A DNA stretch of 64,000 bases from Streptacidiphilus sp041262165 (GTDB lineage Bacteria; Actinomycetota; Actinomycetes; Streptomycetales; Streptomycetaceae), in contig NZ_JBGCBY010000013.1 in the NCBI RefSeq assembly GCF_041262165.1, forward strand, positions 169,646 through 233,645. The letters are read 5' to 3'. Below, in pieces: positions 23,496 to 31,231 of the stretch. A program made the position numbers and the translations under genes. The notes beneath the pieces were generated by a model. It saw nothing but the letters and a program-made list of their open reading frames with translations, was not told the origin of the DNA and made no database searches. Numbering within the stretch: position 1 is the first letter of the stretch; every line of letters starts with the position of its first letter.

Positions 23496-23924
23496 TCAGC
23501 CGGAGACGTTGTCGTGCAGCCGGTCGAGCAAGGTCTCGAAGGTAGCGAGCTCCGCCTCGGACAGGCCGCGCCGCAGGCGCTCGTCGAAGGCCGTGGCGGC
23601 TTCCCGCATGCGGTGGAACGCGGCCTCGCCGGCCTCGGTGAGCTCCACGCGCTGGATCCGGCGGTTCTCCGGATCGCGCCGGCGTGCGACGAGTCCGTCG
23701 TCCTCCATGGCATTGAGGTGGTGGGTCAGCGTCGCCCCCCGGATCCCCACCGCCTCGGCGAGTTCCCGCTGGTTGCCGAGACTGCGCGTCTTCAGCGAGA
23801 TCAGGATCAGCCAGGCCGGCATCGACCCGCCGACCTCCGCCAGGGCGTCGTCGAAGGCGCGGCTCACACCTCTGGCGGCGCGGGTGAGGTGCAGGCCGAT
23901 CGGCGGGCGGGTGGGTCGCGGCAT
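23496..23924 (-). CDS. MarR-family transcriptional regulator
   Basis: The 142-aa protein has the winged-helix core of MarR: QRELAEAVGIRGATLTHHLNAMEDDGLVARRRDPENRRIQRVELTEAG (about residues 52-100), with the wing DPENRR, and helical dimerisation segments at both ends. It is transcribed divergently from a short-chain dehydrogenase gene, the standard arrangement for a MarR repressor and its target. A 13-bp dyad overlaps the -35 box of that target promoter (23953-23965), which is the likely operator. The ligand is probably related to the dehydrogenase substrate, but cannot be inferred. Confidence 0.93.
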   Translation of the reverse strand: MPRPTRPPIGLHLTRAARGVSRAFDDALAEVGGSMPAWLILISLKTRSLGNQRELAEAVGIRGATLTHHLNAMEDDGLVARRRDPENRRIQRVELTEAGEAAFHRMREAATAFDERLRRGLSEAELATFETLLDRLHDNVSG

Positions 23925-23952
23925 GCCCTGATGCTAGCACGATCGATAGCCA

Positions 23953-23990
23953 TCAAATCGTTTGACATAGAATTGTTAGATGCCTAATCT
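23953..23990 (+). promoter_or_regulatory. Sigma-70 promoter with overlapping MarR-type operator
   Basis: TTGACA (23962-23967) and TAATCT (23985-23990) are spaced by 17 bp, a near-consensus housekeeping promoter aimed at the dehydrogenase gene. The perfect dyad TCAAA-TCG-TTTGA (23953-23965) overlaps the -35 box, so a bound repressor would block polymerase. The stretch is AT-rich compared with its flanks. Confidence 0.7.
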
Positions 23991-24031
23991 ACTGAGGAGA
24001 GAGGCACGGTCATCTACCGGGAGGTCTGATC

Positions 24032-24847
24032 ATGTTCGACGCAGGCACATACGCGGGAAAGGTCGCCCTGGTCGCCGGCGCCAGCCGGGGGATCGGCGCA
24101 GTGACGGCCAAGGCCTTCGCCCGGGCCGGCGCCGCCGTGGTGCTGGCCGCTCGAGACAGCCAGGCCCTCGACTCCGTGGCCGCCGAGATCCGCGCCGACG
24201 GGGGACGCGCGATCGCCGTACCTACCGATGTGGGCGACGCGGCGTCGGTCGAGAGGCTGGTCGGCGCGGCCCTGGACAGCTACGGCCGGCTCGACGCCGC
24301 GTTCAACAACGCCACCGACGGTCCGCGCCCGGCTCCGCTGGCCGACATCGAACCGGAGGACTTCGACCGAGCGATCCGCACCAACATTCGCGGCACGTTC
24401 CTTGGCATGAAGTACCAGATCGCCGCGATGCTGGGTGGCTCGGGCGGCGGTGCGATCGTGAACATGGCCTCGGTCGCCGGTCTGCACGGCGTCGCCAACC
24501 TCGCCGGGTACACCGCGGGCAAGGCCGGGATCATCTCGCTGACCCAGGTCGCCGCCCTCGACTACGCCGACCAGGGCATCCGGGTCAACGTCGTGGCTCC
24601 GGGCCCGATCCTCACCCACCACCTCGAAGCCGCGGGCGAGCGGGCGCAGTCGATGGCTGCCGCGTCGACGCCGATGCGGAGGGTCGGGCGCGCCGATGAG
24701 GTGGCCGCAGCCGTGCTGTGGCTCTGCTCCGACCAGGCGTCGTTCATCACCGGCGCGGTGCTCCCCATCGACGGTGGCCAGAACGCCGGGGTGAAACCCC
24801 CTCAGATGTACCAGCAGGGCCGACCCATGGAACGGATCGCGCCGTGA
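24032..24847 (+). CDS. Short-chain dehydrogenase/reductase (SDR), NAD(P)-dependent
   Basis: The 271-aa protein is a classical SDR. The cofactor motif VAGASRGIGAV is near residues 14-24, followed by NNAT (a variant of NNAG), MASVAGLHG with the catalytic Ser, and YTAGK with catalytic Tyr and Lys near 163-167. The proximal IRVNVVAPGPI and the C-terminal LCSDQASFITGAVLPIDGGQ complete the family pattern. It should oxidise or reduce an alcohol/ketone pair in the cytoplasm. A GGGAGG ribosome-binding site lies eight bases before ATG 24032. Expression is probably controlled by the divergent MarR protein. Substrate unknown. Confidence 0.93.
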   Translation: MFDAGTYAGKVALVAGASRGIGAVTAKAFARAGAAVVLAARDSQALDSVAAEIRADGGRAIAVPTDVGDAASVERLVGAALDSYGRLDAAFNNATDGPRPAPLADIEPEDFDRAIRTNIRGTFLGMKYQIAAMLGGSGGGAIVNMASVAGLHGVANLAGYTAGKAGIISLTQVAALDYADQGIRVNVVAPGPILTHHLEAAGERAQSMAAASTPMRRVGRADEVAAAVLWLCSDQASFITGAVLPIDGGQNAGVKPPQMYQQGRPMERIAP

Positions 24848-24880
24848 GCCGCTTTCGCGCACTCTGACCGGAAGGGACGC

Positions 24881-25405
24881 CTACGCGGGGCGGGCGCGGC
24901 GTCGGAGGACGCCGCGAACGAGCGAGGCCTGGCCGGCGTGCTGCAGATCGTCCGAGATCACGCTGACGAGCCGCACCCCGAGCGTCACCGGTGGCTGCCA
25001 ACGGGTGTCCACGACCCGGTCCAGGTCAGCGTCTTGAAGGCCGCCGAGATAGGCGATCGTCTGCTCGTGCACGGCGTCGTAGTACGTCGCGAGCGACCGC
25101 GCGGGCACTCCGCGCAGCGCGGCGACTTCGTCCCCCTTGTGCCCGTAGCCGGTCGCCCCGGCGGGGAAGGGCAGCGCGAACTGCTCGAACCAGCCCTGCG
25201 CGGTCCAGACCTGCTCCATGCCTGCGGCATCGGCTACGTGGTCGTCCTGGATCCGGGACAGATGCCAGACCAGCCAGCCGATCGAGTTGGCGTCGCGGTC
25301 CAGCCGGAACGCGAGATCGTCCAGGCTGAGCCCTCTGAGTACCTGGTGGACGGTTTCGCGGACTCGGCCGAAGGCGTCGGTGAGCAGGTCGACACTCGCG
25401 GGCAT
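24881..25405 (-). CDS. DinB/DUF664-family protein (mycothiol-dependent-enzyme-like)
   Basis: The 174-aa four-helix-bundle protein contains the metal-ligand histidines in SIGWLVWHLSRIQDDHV (about residues 42-58) and VSVISDDLQHAGQASLVRG (about 148-166). This is the DinB_2/DUF664 pattern found in mycothiol S-transferases and related actinobacterial enzymes. A GAGGAGG ribosome-binding site precedes ATG 25405. It likely conjugates or transfers a small thiol to an electrophile, but the substrate cannot be told. Its stop converges with the SDR gene 33 bp away. Confidence 0.85.
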   Translation of the reverse strand: MPASVDLLTDAFGRVRETVHQVLRGLSLDDLAFRLDRDANSIGWLVWHLSRIQDDHVADAAGMEQVWTAQGWFEQFALPFPAGATGYGHKGDEVAALRGVPARSLATYYDAVHEQTIAYLGGLQDADLDRVVDTRWQPPVTLGVRLVSVISDDLQHAGQASLVRGVLRRRARPA

Positions 25406-25463
25406 CGTGCCCCTCCTCGGAACGCGGCGGGAGCGGTGCTCCGCTCCCGTCCATTCTGGGCGG

Positions 25464-25760
25464 TCAGATGCCGAGGTGCAGGGTGAAGCCGCCCGTGTGG
25501 GTGGCGATCAGGGTGCCGAGCACCACCAGGTCGGCGACGCCCAGGGCGAGGCCGAGCAGCGCGCGTCCCCGGCGCTCGGTACCCCGTACCAGCGAGACGA
25601 CGGCGAGGACGAGTGCCAACGGGCCGAGGACGATGTTGAAGATGAACAGTCCCAGCAGCCCGAGGACGAACGACGCGACCGCGGTCTCGTCGCCCTCCCC
25701 CTTGCTGCGGGTCCGCTCGTCCGAGCCGTGGCCGTTCGCGGTGAGCTGGGAGGTGGCCAT
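25464..25760 (-). CDS. Small DUF4190-type membrane protein
   Basis: The 98-aa protein has a hydrophilic N-terminus (ERTRSKGEGDETAVASFV) and two TM helices (LGLLGLFIFNIVLGPLALVLAVVS and LLGLALGVADLVVLGTLIA) with a GTERRG turn between them. This is the DUF4190 layout, common in actinobacteria and of unknown function. It lies three bases after the stop of a second small membrane protein gene, and both would be transcribed from the promoter shared with the divergent TetR regulator. Confidence 0.85.
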   Translation of the reverse strand: MATSQLTANGHGSDERTRSKGEGDETAVASFVLGLLGLFIFNIVLGPLALVLAVVSLVRGTERRGRALLGLALGVADLVVLGTLIATHTGGFTLHLGI

Positions 25761-25763
25761 GGG

Positions 25764-25937
25764 TCAGCCCTCCTGGGCGGTGCGACGGCGGGCCCGGGCG
25801 ACCCGCTCGCGGATGGCGAAGGCGAGCAGCCAGCAGCCGGCGACGGCGCCGGCGATGGCCAGGGAGGAGTGGCTCAGATAGGAAGAGGCGCCCCAGAGCA
25901 GGGAGCTGAGGGCGAGGAGTCCGACGAGGAGTGCCAT
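25764..25937 (-). CDS. 57-aa membrane protein
   Basis: ATG 25937 opens a 57-codon frame, MALLVGLLALSSLLWGASSY..., with two predicted TM helices and a basic C-terminal tail (REARVRR-like: IRERVARARRRTAQEG). Codons show the expected G/C third positions. It ends three bases before the DUF4190 gene start, so the two form an operon. The TetR gene is divergent 107 bp away, with two repeat elements between. No family recognised; it may be a small accessory membrane protein. Confidence 0.75.
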   Translation of the reverse strand: MALLVGLLALSSLLWGASSYLSHSSLAIAGAVAGCWLLAFAIRERVARARRRTAQEG

Positions 25938-25965
25938 GGCGCTTCCGTTCGCGGCAGTTGAGAGT

Positions 25966-26038
25966 ACAGCTGTTCACTGACTGGTTTCAGATTACCCCGG
26001 CCCCCATGTCGCCATGCCGGGAGAACAGTTGTTTACTG
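25966..26038. promoter_or_regulatory. Two direct copies of a 14-bp operator-like element
   Basis: ACAGCTGTTCACTG (25966-25979) and ACAGTTGTTTACTG (26025-26038) match at 12 of 14 positions and flank the divergent promoter region of the small membrane operon and the TetR gene. The second copy ends six bases before the TetR start codon. They are the best candidates for autoregulatory TetR binding sites. Confidence 0.6.
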
Positions 26039-26044
26039 TATGAG

Positions 26045-26671
26045 GTGAGCCACACTCTCGGGGTCCGGCAGGCCCAGAAGCAGCAGACCCGGCAGTCCCT
26101 CCTGGACGCCGGGTTGCGCCTGCTCGAACACCAGAGCCTGAGCAGCGTCGGCCTGCGCGAGGTCACCCGGGAGGTGGGCCTCACGCCCAGCGCCTTCTAC
26201 CGGCACTTCCGCGACCTGCCCGAGCTGGGCGTGGCCCTGGTGGACGAATCCTTCGGCAGTCTGCGCGTGATGGTCAGGGCCATCCGCTCCGAACGGGCCG
26301 CCACGGACGAGGTGATCGACCGCACCGTCGACCTGATCGCCGAGTACGTACGCCGGCACCGCGCGCACTTCCGTTTCCTGGCGCGGGAGCGCCATGGCGG
26401 CGTGCAGCCGGTGCGCGACGCGATCGACGCCCGCTTCCGGCAGTTCGCCGACGACCTGGCCGGTGACCTGGCCGCGCAGCCGGAGTCCGAGGGCTGGGAC
26501 CCGGCGGACGTGAGGATGCTGGCCGACCTCTACGTGGACCACGCGGTCACCACCGCCGCCGCCCTGCTGGAGGCGGAGGGCGACGCGGCCGCCGAAGCGC
26601 GCATCGCCGCTACCGCGCGCCGCCAGCTGCGGCTCATCAGCCTGGGGCGCCGGCACTGGCTGCGTGGCTGA
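26045..26671 (+). CDS. TetR-family transcriptional regulator
   Basis: The 208-aa protein from GTG 26045 starts MSHTLGVRQAQKQQTRQSLL. The TetR helix-turn-helix is LREVTREVGLTPSAFYRHFRDLPELGVALVDES at about residues 38-70, with the usual PSAFYRHF recognition helix. The C-terminal ligand domain has RHRAHFRFLARERHGG and DLYVDHAVTTAAALLEA. Upstream in-frame codons are AT-rich intergenic sequence and are rejected. It is divergent from two small membrane protein genes and probably represses them and itself through the paired elements at 25966 and 26025. Ligand unknown; some relatives control fatty-acid desaturase genes, but none is adjacent here. Confidence 0.92.
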   Translation: MSHTLGVRQAQKQQTRQSLLDAGLRLLEHQSLSSVGLREVTREVGLTPSAFYRHFRDLPELGVALVDESFGSLRVMVRAIRSERAATDEVIDRTVDLIAEYVRRHRAHFRFLARERHGGVQPVRDAIDARFRQFADDLAGDLAAQPESEGWDPADVRMLADLYVDHAVTTAAALLEAEGDAAAEARIAATARRQLRLISLGRRHWLRG

Positions 26672-26695
26672 CGACCTGGGTCGTAACCTTCGGCG

Positions 26696-27607
26696 TCAGA
26701 CGCCGAAGTTCAACGAGTACAGCGGGCGCACGCTGTCGGTGGTGACGAAGTCCATCGGTACGGTGCCGAGCACCGGCCGCCCGGCAGCGTTCAGCGCCGA
26801 GACGTAGCCGCTCAGTTCGGGCGCGATGGCGTCGGCGGCCGACTGCGGCCAGAGGCCCCAGCCGGAGCTGGAAGTGAACGTGATGAAAAGCTGCTGCGGG
26901 TTGGACGAGGCCCGCGCCGCGTCCAGGTGTGCGGACACCTCGGGCCACTTCCGGGAGTAGAGCTCGAAGATCGTGCCGATCTGGTAGTCGTCCTCGATAT
27001 TGGTGAGCGAGCTGTTCCACGGGATGCCCGGCAGGCCCGAGTTGTTCGCGAGTACCACCACCTGTCCGCGCACCTCGCCGAGTTGGGGGATCCGGTCCTC
27101 GGCCCACAGCAGTCCCGGCCACCTCGAACGGTAGCCCGCGAAGATCGCGCCGAAGTCCGCGTCGGCGAGGGTCGAGTACTCCTGCTGGACCCGCATCATG
27201 ATCGTCTCCTGCGGGTGCTGCGCCAGGAACGCCTGGCAGAGGTTGAGCACGTCGCCGAAGAAGATGTGCTGGAAGACCGGACCGTGGTGGATCGCGAAGA
27301 CCCCGCTGATCGCCCGGCACCGGATGTCGAGGAAGCGGACGCCGGACGCCAACTGGTCGGGGATCGACAGCGTCTGTGTCTGCGTCAACGCGCCACCGTA
27401 GAGCGAACAGGTGTCGTGCGTTCCCGGAACGGTGAGCTGCGAGAGGTAGGCCTGGGAGCCGATCGCGCCCAGCCAGTCCGAGCCGGCCGGTGCGTCGGTC
27501 GCCCGCGCGGGCCGTGCCGCCACGGTGAGTCCGGATCCTGCCATGGCTGCCACGAGCGCGGAACGCGCGAACGTGCGCCGGCTCATCGACGTGTCGATCG
27601 GATGCAT
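26696..27607 (-). CDS. Secreted phosphatidylinositol-specific phospholipase C-like protein
   Basis: The 303-aa protein carries a twin-arginine signal (SRRTFARSALVAAMAGSG) with cleavage expected after an AxA near residue 36. The PI-PLC X-type barrel shows the first catalytic His in LTVPGTHDTCSLYGG, the RxLDIRC strand (GVRFLDIRCRAI) and the second His in VFAIHHGPVFQH. IMMRVQQEYS and VVVLANNSG follow, as in bacterial PI-PLC. It would cleave phosphatidylinositol or a glycosyl-PI outside the cell. GAGGGG is correctly placed before ATG 27607; ATG 27586 is an alternative. It converges with the TetR gene. Confidence 0.9.
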   Translation of the reverse strand: MHPIDTSMSRRTFARSALVAAMAGSGLTVAARPARATDAPAGSDWLGAIGSQAYLSQLTVPGTHDTCSLYGGALTQTQTLSIPDQLASGVRFLDIRCRAISGVFAIHHGPVFQHIFFGDVLNLCQAFLAQHPQETIMMRVQQEYSTLADADFGAIFAGYRSRWPGLLWAEDRIPQLGEVRGQVVVLANNSGLPGIPWNSSLTNIEDDYQIGTIFELYSRKWPEVSAHLDAARASSNPQQLFITFTSSSGWGLWPQSAADAIAPELSGYVSALNAAGRPVLGTVPMDFVTTDSVRPLYSLNFGV

Positions 27608-27690
27608 TCGCGTGGCCCCTCAGCGGCGTCCCCGGTATTGGCATGCACATATCACCAGAGACGAAGGGGGCTTGCATAGACCTCCCGCGC

Positions 27691-27732
27691 GAGGTGCTGC
27701 GTCAGAGGTGCCGCGTCGGAGGTGCCGCGTCA
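27691..27732. repeat. Three tandem 14-bp repeats ending at a stop codon
   Basis: The unit GAGGTGCCGCGTCA/G occurs at 27691-27704, 27705-27718 and 27719-27732. The last three bases of the third copy are the stop codon of the Mut7-C gene on the minus strand. Duplication probably occurred just downstream of the gene end. Confidence 0.8.
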
Positions 27733-28512
27733 GGGGCGGGATGCGGACCGCTGGCCGAACTCGCGCAGCGCCTCCTCCACGATCGCGTTCAGATCGGCGT
27801 GATGGGCGCCTCGCCAGTAGACCTGCCCGCAGTCGGCGCACTGCGCGAACGCGTCGTACGAGCGCTCGGTACCGTGCTCCAACTGCTCGTGCACCGACGC
27901 CTTAGCCGCGTCGCGGAGCGTTCCGTTGCAGGCCGTGCACCTGGTCCAGGGGGCCAGCGGCGGTGCGAACCGGGCCAGCACGTCCCTGAGCTGGTCGGCG
28001 GGGTGGTGGCTGTAGATGTACGCGCCCGCCCAGATCTCCCGGCGCCGCAGCAGCCCCCGGTCGCGCGAGAGCATCACCCGCTGCTCGGCGGCCGAGCGCG
28101 CGGCCAGGGCCGGGTCGCCGATGTCCAGGTTCTCGTAGGCGGCGTCAACGCCCAGCAGCCGCAGCCGCCTCGCCAGCTTTCCGAGGTGGACGTCGAGCAG
28201 GAACCGGGCGGGTCCCGGGAGCCGCTGCGGCCTCGTCACCTCGCGGACCGAGACCTCCTCCCCGTGCCTGGGGATGTGCGAGGCGCGCACCTGCCGTCCC
28301 TCCACGAGAAGGGTCCCGACCTCGGTGAGCGGGACCCCCAGGGACTCCACGACGTGGCCGAGCGTCGAGACGCCGTCGGTGCCCACCGCCGACCGTCCGG
28401 CCCGCTGCGCCGCCGCGACGAACACGTGCAGCTCGGGGGAAAAGCTGATCCAGATCTCCGATCTCTCCACCTGGCCAGCATGCCAGCGGACGGTAGGCCG
28501 CTGCCATCGCAT
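27730..28512 (-). CDS. Mut7-C RNase-domain protein with N-terminal ubiquitin-like domain
   Basis: The 260-aa protein has a ThiS/MoaD-like Mut7-C ubiquitin domain at about 15-95 (SFSPELHVFVAAAQRAG, VSTLGHVVESLGVPLTEVG). It then has a PIN-like Mut7-C RNase domain from about 100 (FLLDVHLGKLARRLRLLGVDAAY, AEQRVMLSRDRGLLRR, with acidic Asp residues). A C-terminal zinc ribbon follows (CTACNGTL...CADCGQVYWRG). This three-part architecture is standard for the family, thought to be a toxin-like or RNA-processing nuclease. The start at 28512 or a GTG at 28470 are both possible. It is followed upstream by a hairpin and the beta-helix gene on the same strand. Confidence 0.9.
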   Translation of the reverse strand: MRWQRPTVRWHAGQVERSEIWISFSPELHVFVAAAQRAGRSAVGTDGVSTLGHVVESLGVPLTEVGTLLVEGRQVRASHIPRHGEEVSVREVTRPQRLPGPARFLLDVHLGKLARRLRLLGVDAAYENLDIGDPALAARSAAEQRVMLSRDRGLLRRREIWAGAYIYSHHPADQLRDVLARFAPPLAPWTRCTACNGTLRDAAKASVHEQLEHGTERSYDAFAQCADCGQVYWRGAHHADLNAIVEEALREFGQRSASRP

Positions 28513-28540
28513 TCCGGCAGGTGACCGGCCTGGCCCGGCA

Positions 28541-28569
28541 TCGGCCGCCTCCCGGGGGGAGGCGGCCGA
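28541..28569 (-). terminator. Strong hairpin terminator after beta-helix gene
   Basis: TCGGCCGCCTCC (28541-28552) and GGAGGCGGCCGA (28558-28569) form a perfect 12-bp stem with a 5-nt loop. It lies 11 bp beyond the stop of the minus-strand beta-helix gene. Confidence 0.75.
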
Positions 28570-28579
28570 CGGTGCAGGG

Positions 28580-30457
28580 TCAGCTCGCGGGGTAGCTGAC
28601 CACGTCGACCGGGACGGTGGCGGTGCCCTGCGCCGCCGCGCCGTAGTCGTTGACCACGTGGTCGATCACCCCGACGCCGCCGAGGGAGACCGTCAGCAGG
28701 TCGTGGAACTTCACGCCGGGGGTGACCGGGGCCTCGAAGCTGCGGGCGGCGTGGATCGTCGGGTCCACGTTGAAGAAGCAGTAGCTGCCCAGGCCCCAAC
28801 CCTCGTGGTGCTTCACGGTGTCGGCCACCTTGTAGGCGGCGTAGCCGTTGACGCCGTCGTGGGTCCAGGCCGCCTGGTTCGGCGGGTCGTAGGGCAACTC
28901 GTTCTGGAACATGATCGTGCGGCCCTTCTCGCCGTTCCAGATCACGTTGTACTTCTGGTAGTGCTCCACGAACAGCCCGGTGGCGATCACGTTGTCGCCG
29001 TTCACGACGACGCCGGTGTCGGCGGTGTTGACGGTCCAGCCGACGCCGGTGCCGTGGTCGGCACGCCAGGCCCAGACGTTGTCGAGCAGCACGTTGTCGC
29101 TGTTGACGATCAGGCTGGTGGTGGCCTTGCCGGGGCCCGCGCCGCCGATCCGGAAGAACACGTCCTGGACGGAGGTCGGATCGTAGGGGTCGGTCCAGCC
29201 GCCGTGCTCGCTGCCGATCTCCAGCAGCACGCGGGAGTTGACCGGGCCGGCGTCGAACAGCAGGCCCGAGATCCGCACCCCCTTCACGTCGCCGACGGTC
29301 ATCGGCACCACACCGTCCAGCGGCGTCAGCGTCGGGAAGCCGAGACCGAGCACCACCGTTCCGGCTCGCTTGACCTTGATGGTCCCGTTCAGCTGGTAGA
29401 CACCCGGCGTCAGCAGCAGGTGCCTGCCCTGCGCCAGGGCCTCGTTGATGGCATGCACCGAGTCGGTCGGCCTGGCCAGGAAGAACCGCTCGATCGGGAT
29501 CGAGGAGCCCGCCGTGGGGCCGCCGCTCCAGGTCGTCCCGACGGCGTCGTGCCGCGGCGCCGGAAGGAAGACCCGGTAGCCGCCGGACGCGTCGAGGTAC
29601 AGGAACGGCTTCTCCCTGCTTCTGGGGCTGGTCGGCAGCGTCGTGTACGGCGGGTTGGGAAAGCACTGCGCGGGCGCGCCGACCACGCCGGCGAAGACCT
29701 GGTTCCACACGCCGTTGGACCAGCTGCCGACAGAGCTGTCCCGGGTGAGCCACTGCTGCTGGGAGGCGTTGATCACTTGGCCGTCCACGGCTGAGTCGGC
29801 GATGAAGCCGCCGCTGGAGTAGCCGCCCTGCCGGGGGAAGAGGAAGAGCCGCCCGCGGATGTGCACCCGGCGCAGCGGCGCGGCCTGGGAGACCGCCCAC
29901 CAGTTGATGCCATCGGTCGGATTCACCGCCAGGTTCTCCGCCGACCGCCAGAAGTTGGTGAGCGCGCTGTAGCTGCCGTCGGGCTGCCGCTGCCCCTCGA
30001 CGCGTACCTCCCCGTTGATGGTGACGTCGTCCGGGGACAGGCCCAGACCGGCGACCGACGTGTAGTAGCCGAGCTGCGCGTCGACGTTGTAGGTGCCGGG
30101 CTTGAACAGGAAGGCGTAGCGCTGCGATCCGAACTCGTTGGAGACCTGCTGCTGGGTGGCGGCGTCCAGGACCGCCTGGATCTGGCTCGCGGGCATGCCG
30201 GGATCGAAGACGGTGACGTTGGGACCGAAGTCCGGCTGCGTCGGCGTGGACAGGGAGGCGCCGGGGGAGGTCCCCGGGGAGGCCGCGGGGGCGCTCGCAG
30301 ACGCGACGGTGGCGCCGGTGGCCAGCGGGAGGACGGCCGCGGCGGCGGCCGTGGCGATGAACGAGCGGCGGGTCAGTCCTCCGCCGCTCGCGGACTGGTG
30401 CTGCTGTTCCGGAAGTTCATCGTGACGTCCACTGTCTGCGGCCCTGAACGAAGACAT
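28580..30457 (-). CDS. Secreted parallel beta-helix (pectate-lyase-fold) protein
   Basis: The 625-aa protein has a twin-arginine signal at LTRRSFIATAAAAAVLPLA (about residues 28-46) and a Ser/Pro-rich linker. The long right-handed beta-helix region includes the pectate-lyase-3-type start FLFKPGTYNVDAQLGYYTSV, then GTIKVKRAGTVVLGLGFPTL, VRISGLLFDAGP and VLLDNVWAWRADHGTGVG. Relatives in streptomycetes are often mislabelled adenylyl cyclase or coagulation-factor proteins; a polysaccharide-active role is more likely. A LacI-type palindrome about 85 bp upstream of the start links it by sequence to the sugar regulon at 34.6-49.5 kb. Substrate not known. Confidence 0.8.
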   Translation of the reverse strand: MSSFRAADSGRHDELPEQQHQSASGGGLTRRSFIATAAAAAVLPLATGATVASASAPAASPGTSPGASLSTPTQPDFGPNVTVFDPGMPASQIQAVLDAATQQQVSNEFGSQRYAFLFKPGTYNVDAQLGYYTSVAGLGLSPDDVTINGEVRVEGQRQPDGSYSALTNFWRSAENLAVNPTDGINWWAVSQAAPLRRVHIRGRLFLFPRQGGYSSGGFIADSAVDGQVINASQQQWLTRDSSVGSWSNGVWNQVFAGVVGAPAQCFPNPPYTTLPTSPRSREKPFLYLDASGGYRVFLPAPRHDAVGTTWSGGPTAGSSIPIERFFLARPTDSVHAINEALAQGRHLLLTPGVYQLNGTIKVKRAGTVVLGLGFPTLTPLDGVVPMTVGDVKGVRISGLLFDAGPVNSRVLLEIGSEHGGWTDPYDPTSVQDVFFRIGGAGPGKATTSLIVNSDNVLLDNVWAWRADHGTGVGWTVNTADTGVVVNGDNVIATGLFVEHYQKYNVIWNGEKGRTIMFQNELPYDPPNQAAWTHDGVNGYAAYKVADTVKHHEGWGLGSYCFFNVDPTIHAARSFEAPVTPGVKFHDLLTVSLGGVGVIDHVVNDYGAAAQGTATVPVDVVSYPAS

Positions 30458-30541
30458 GAGCTACGACCTACCTTCTCTGGACGTGGAGCCTGGAGTCGGG
30501 CCGGCCGCTCGGCGACGGGCGGGTGGAGCGGCCGTCGGACT

Positions 30542-30555
30542 GAGAGCGCTTTCTC
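30542..30555. promoter_or_regulatory. LacI-type operator GAGAGCGCTTTCTC
   Basis: This near-perfect palindrome with the AGCGCT core typical of LacI/GalR sites lies 85 bp upstream of the beta-helix gene, in the 262-bp spacer to the DoxX-like gene. It shares the core with the sites at 40115 and 40370, but its outer bases differ, so the same regulator is possible but not proved. Confidence 0.6.
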
Positions 30556-30719
30556 GAAGACGTACAGTGGTGCCCGCGTGACCACCTGTCAAGGCTGGGA
30601 CGGCTGTTGGGGCCGGGACGGGTTTTCCTGGAACTACGGCTCGCCCGCCGCCGTGGAGCGGGTAGTGTCCGGACCCGCCCGGCACCCGCGCTCCGACCTC
30701 ACACGACAGGGATACCGCC

Positions 30720-31091
30720 ATGTTCGTCCTCGCCGTCGCCCTGACCGTCCTGCTCCTGCTGGAGGTCGTGCCCTCGGCTGTCGTCGCGGTGCCCCGGGCC
30801 AAGGTGGGCCTGGTCCGGCTGGACCAGCTCACCCGGCTGGGGGTGCTCGAAGGGCGAAACCTCTGGGTCGTCTCGCTGCTGGGCGTGCTCCACACGCTTG
30901 CCACCGTCGGGGTGCTGGTCGGACTGAGCGTTCCCCCGGTCGGAGTCGCCGGAGCCGGCGTGGAGTTGGCCGTCTTCGGCTGGGTCCTCTCGCGGCAGGT
31001 GCGGGCCGGCGACCGTGGCCGCGCGCTCGGCGCCTACACCCTCTTCGCCTGCATGGCTCTCGCCGTTCTCCTGGTGGACCTGCTGCGCTGA
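30720..31091 (+). CDS. Small four-helix membrane protein (DoxX-like)
   Basis: The 123-aa protein has four hydrophobic segments: MFVLAVALTVLLLLEVVPS, LWVVSLLGVLHTLATVGVL, a third around GVELAVFGWVLS and a fourth ACMALAVLLVDLL. The layout and the Leu-rich first helix resemble DoxX-like proteins, but no diagnostic motif is seen. AGGGAT lies upstream of ATG 30720. It stands alone between the divergent beta-helix gene and the GAF regulator. Function unknown. Confidence 0.6.
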   Translation: MFVLAVALTVLLLLEVVPSAVVAVPRAKVGLVRLDQLTRLGVLEGRNLWVVSLLGVLHTLATVGVLVGLSVPPVGVAGAGVELAVFGWVLSRQVRAGDRGRALGAYTLFACMALAVLLVDLLR

Positions 31092-31191
31092 GCAGTTGAG
31101 ATCGCCCCGTCATGGATTGCCCGGTCCTGGACCGACCGGTCTTGTGCCAATGCTGGCTGGGTCGTTGCGCCGGGTGCGCGGCGGAGACAGT

Positions 31192-31203
31192 ATCGATATC
31201 GAT
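31192..31203. promoter_or_regulatory. Palindrome ATCGATATCGAT upstream of GAF regulator
   Basis: A perfect 12-bp palindrome 29 bp before ATG 31232, inside an otherwise GC-rich leader. It could be an autoregulatory site of the GAF protein. Confidence 0.35.
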
Positions 31204-31231
31204 CCAGTGCTGTCGGCGGTGGTGGGGACTG

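Noticed and set aside
28580..30457. Adenylyl cyclase, a common database label for this kind of protein
   Set aside because: No cyclase motifs; the repeat pattern and Tat signal indicate a secreted beta-helix protein.
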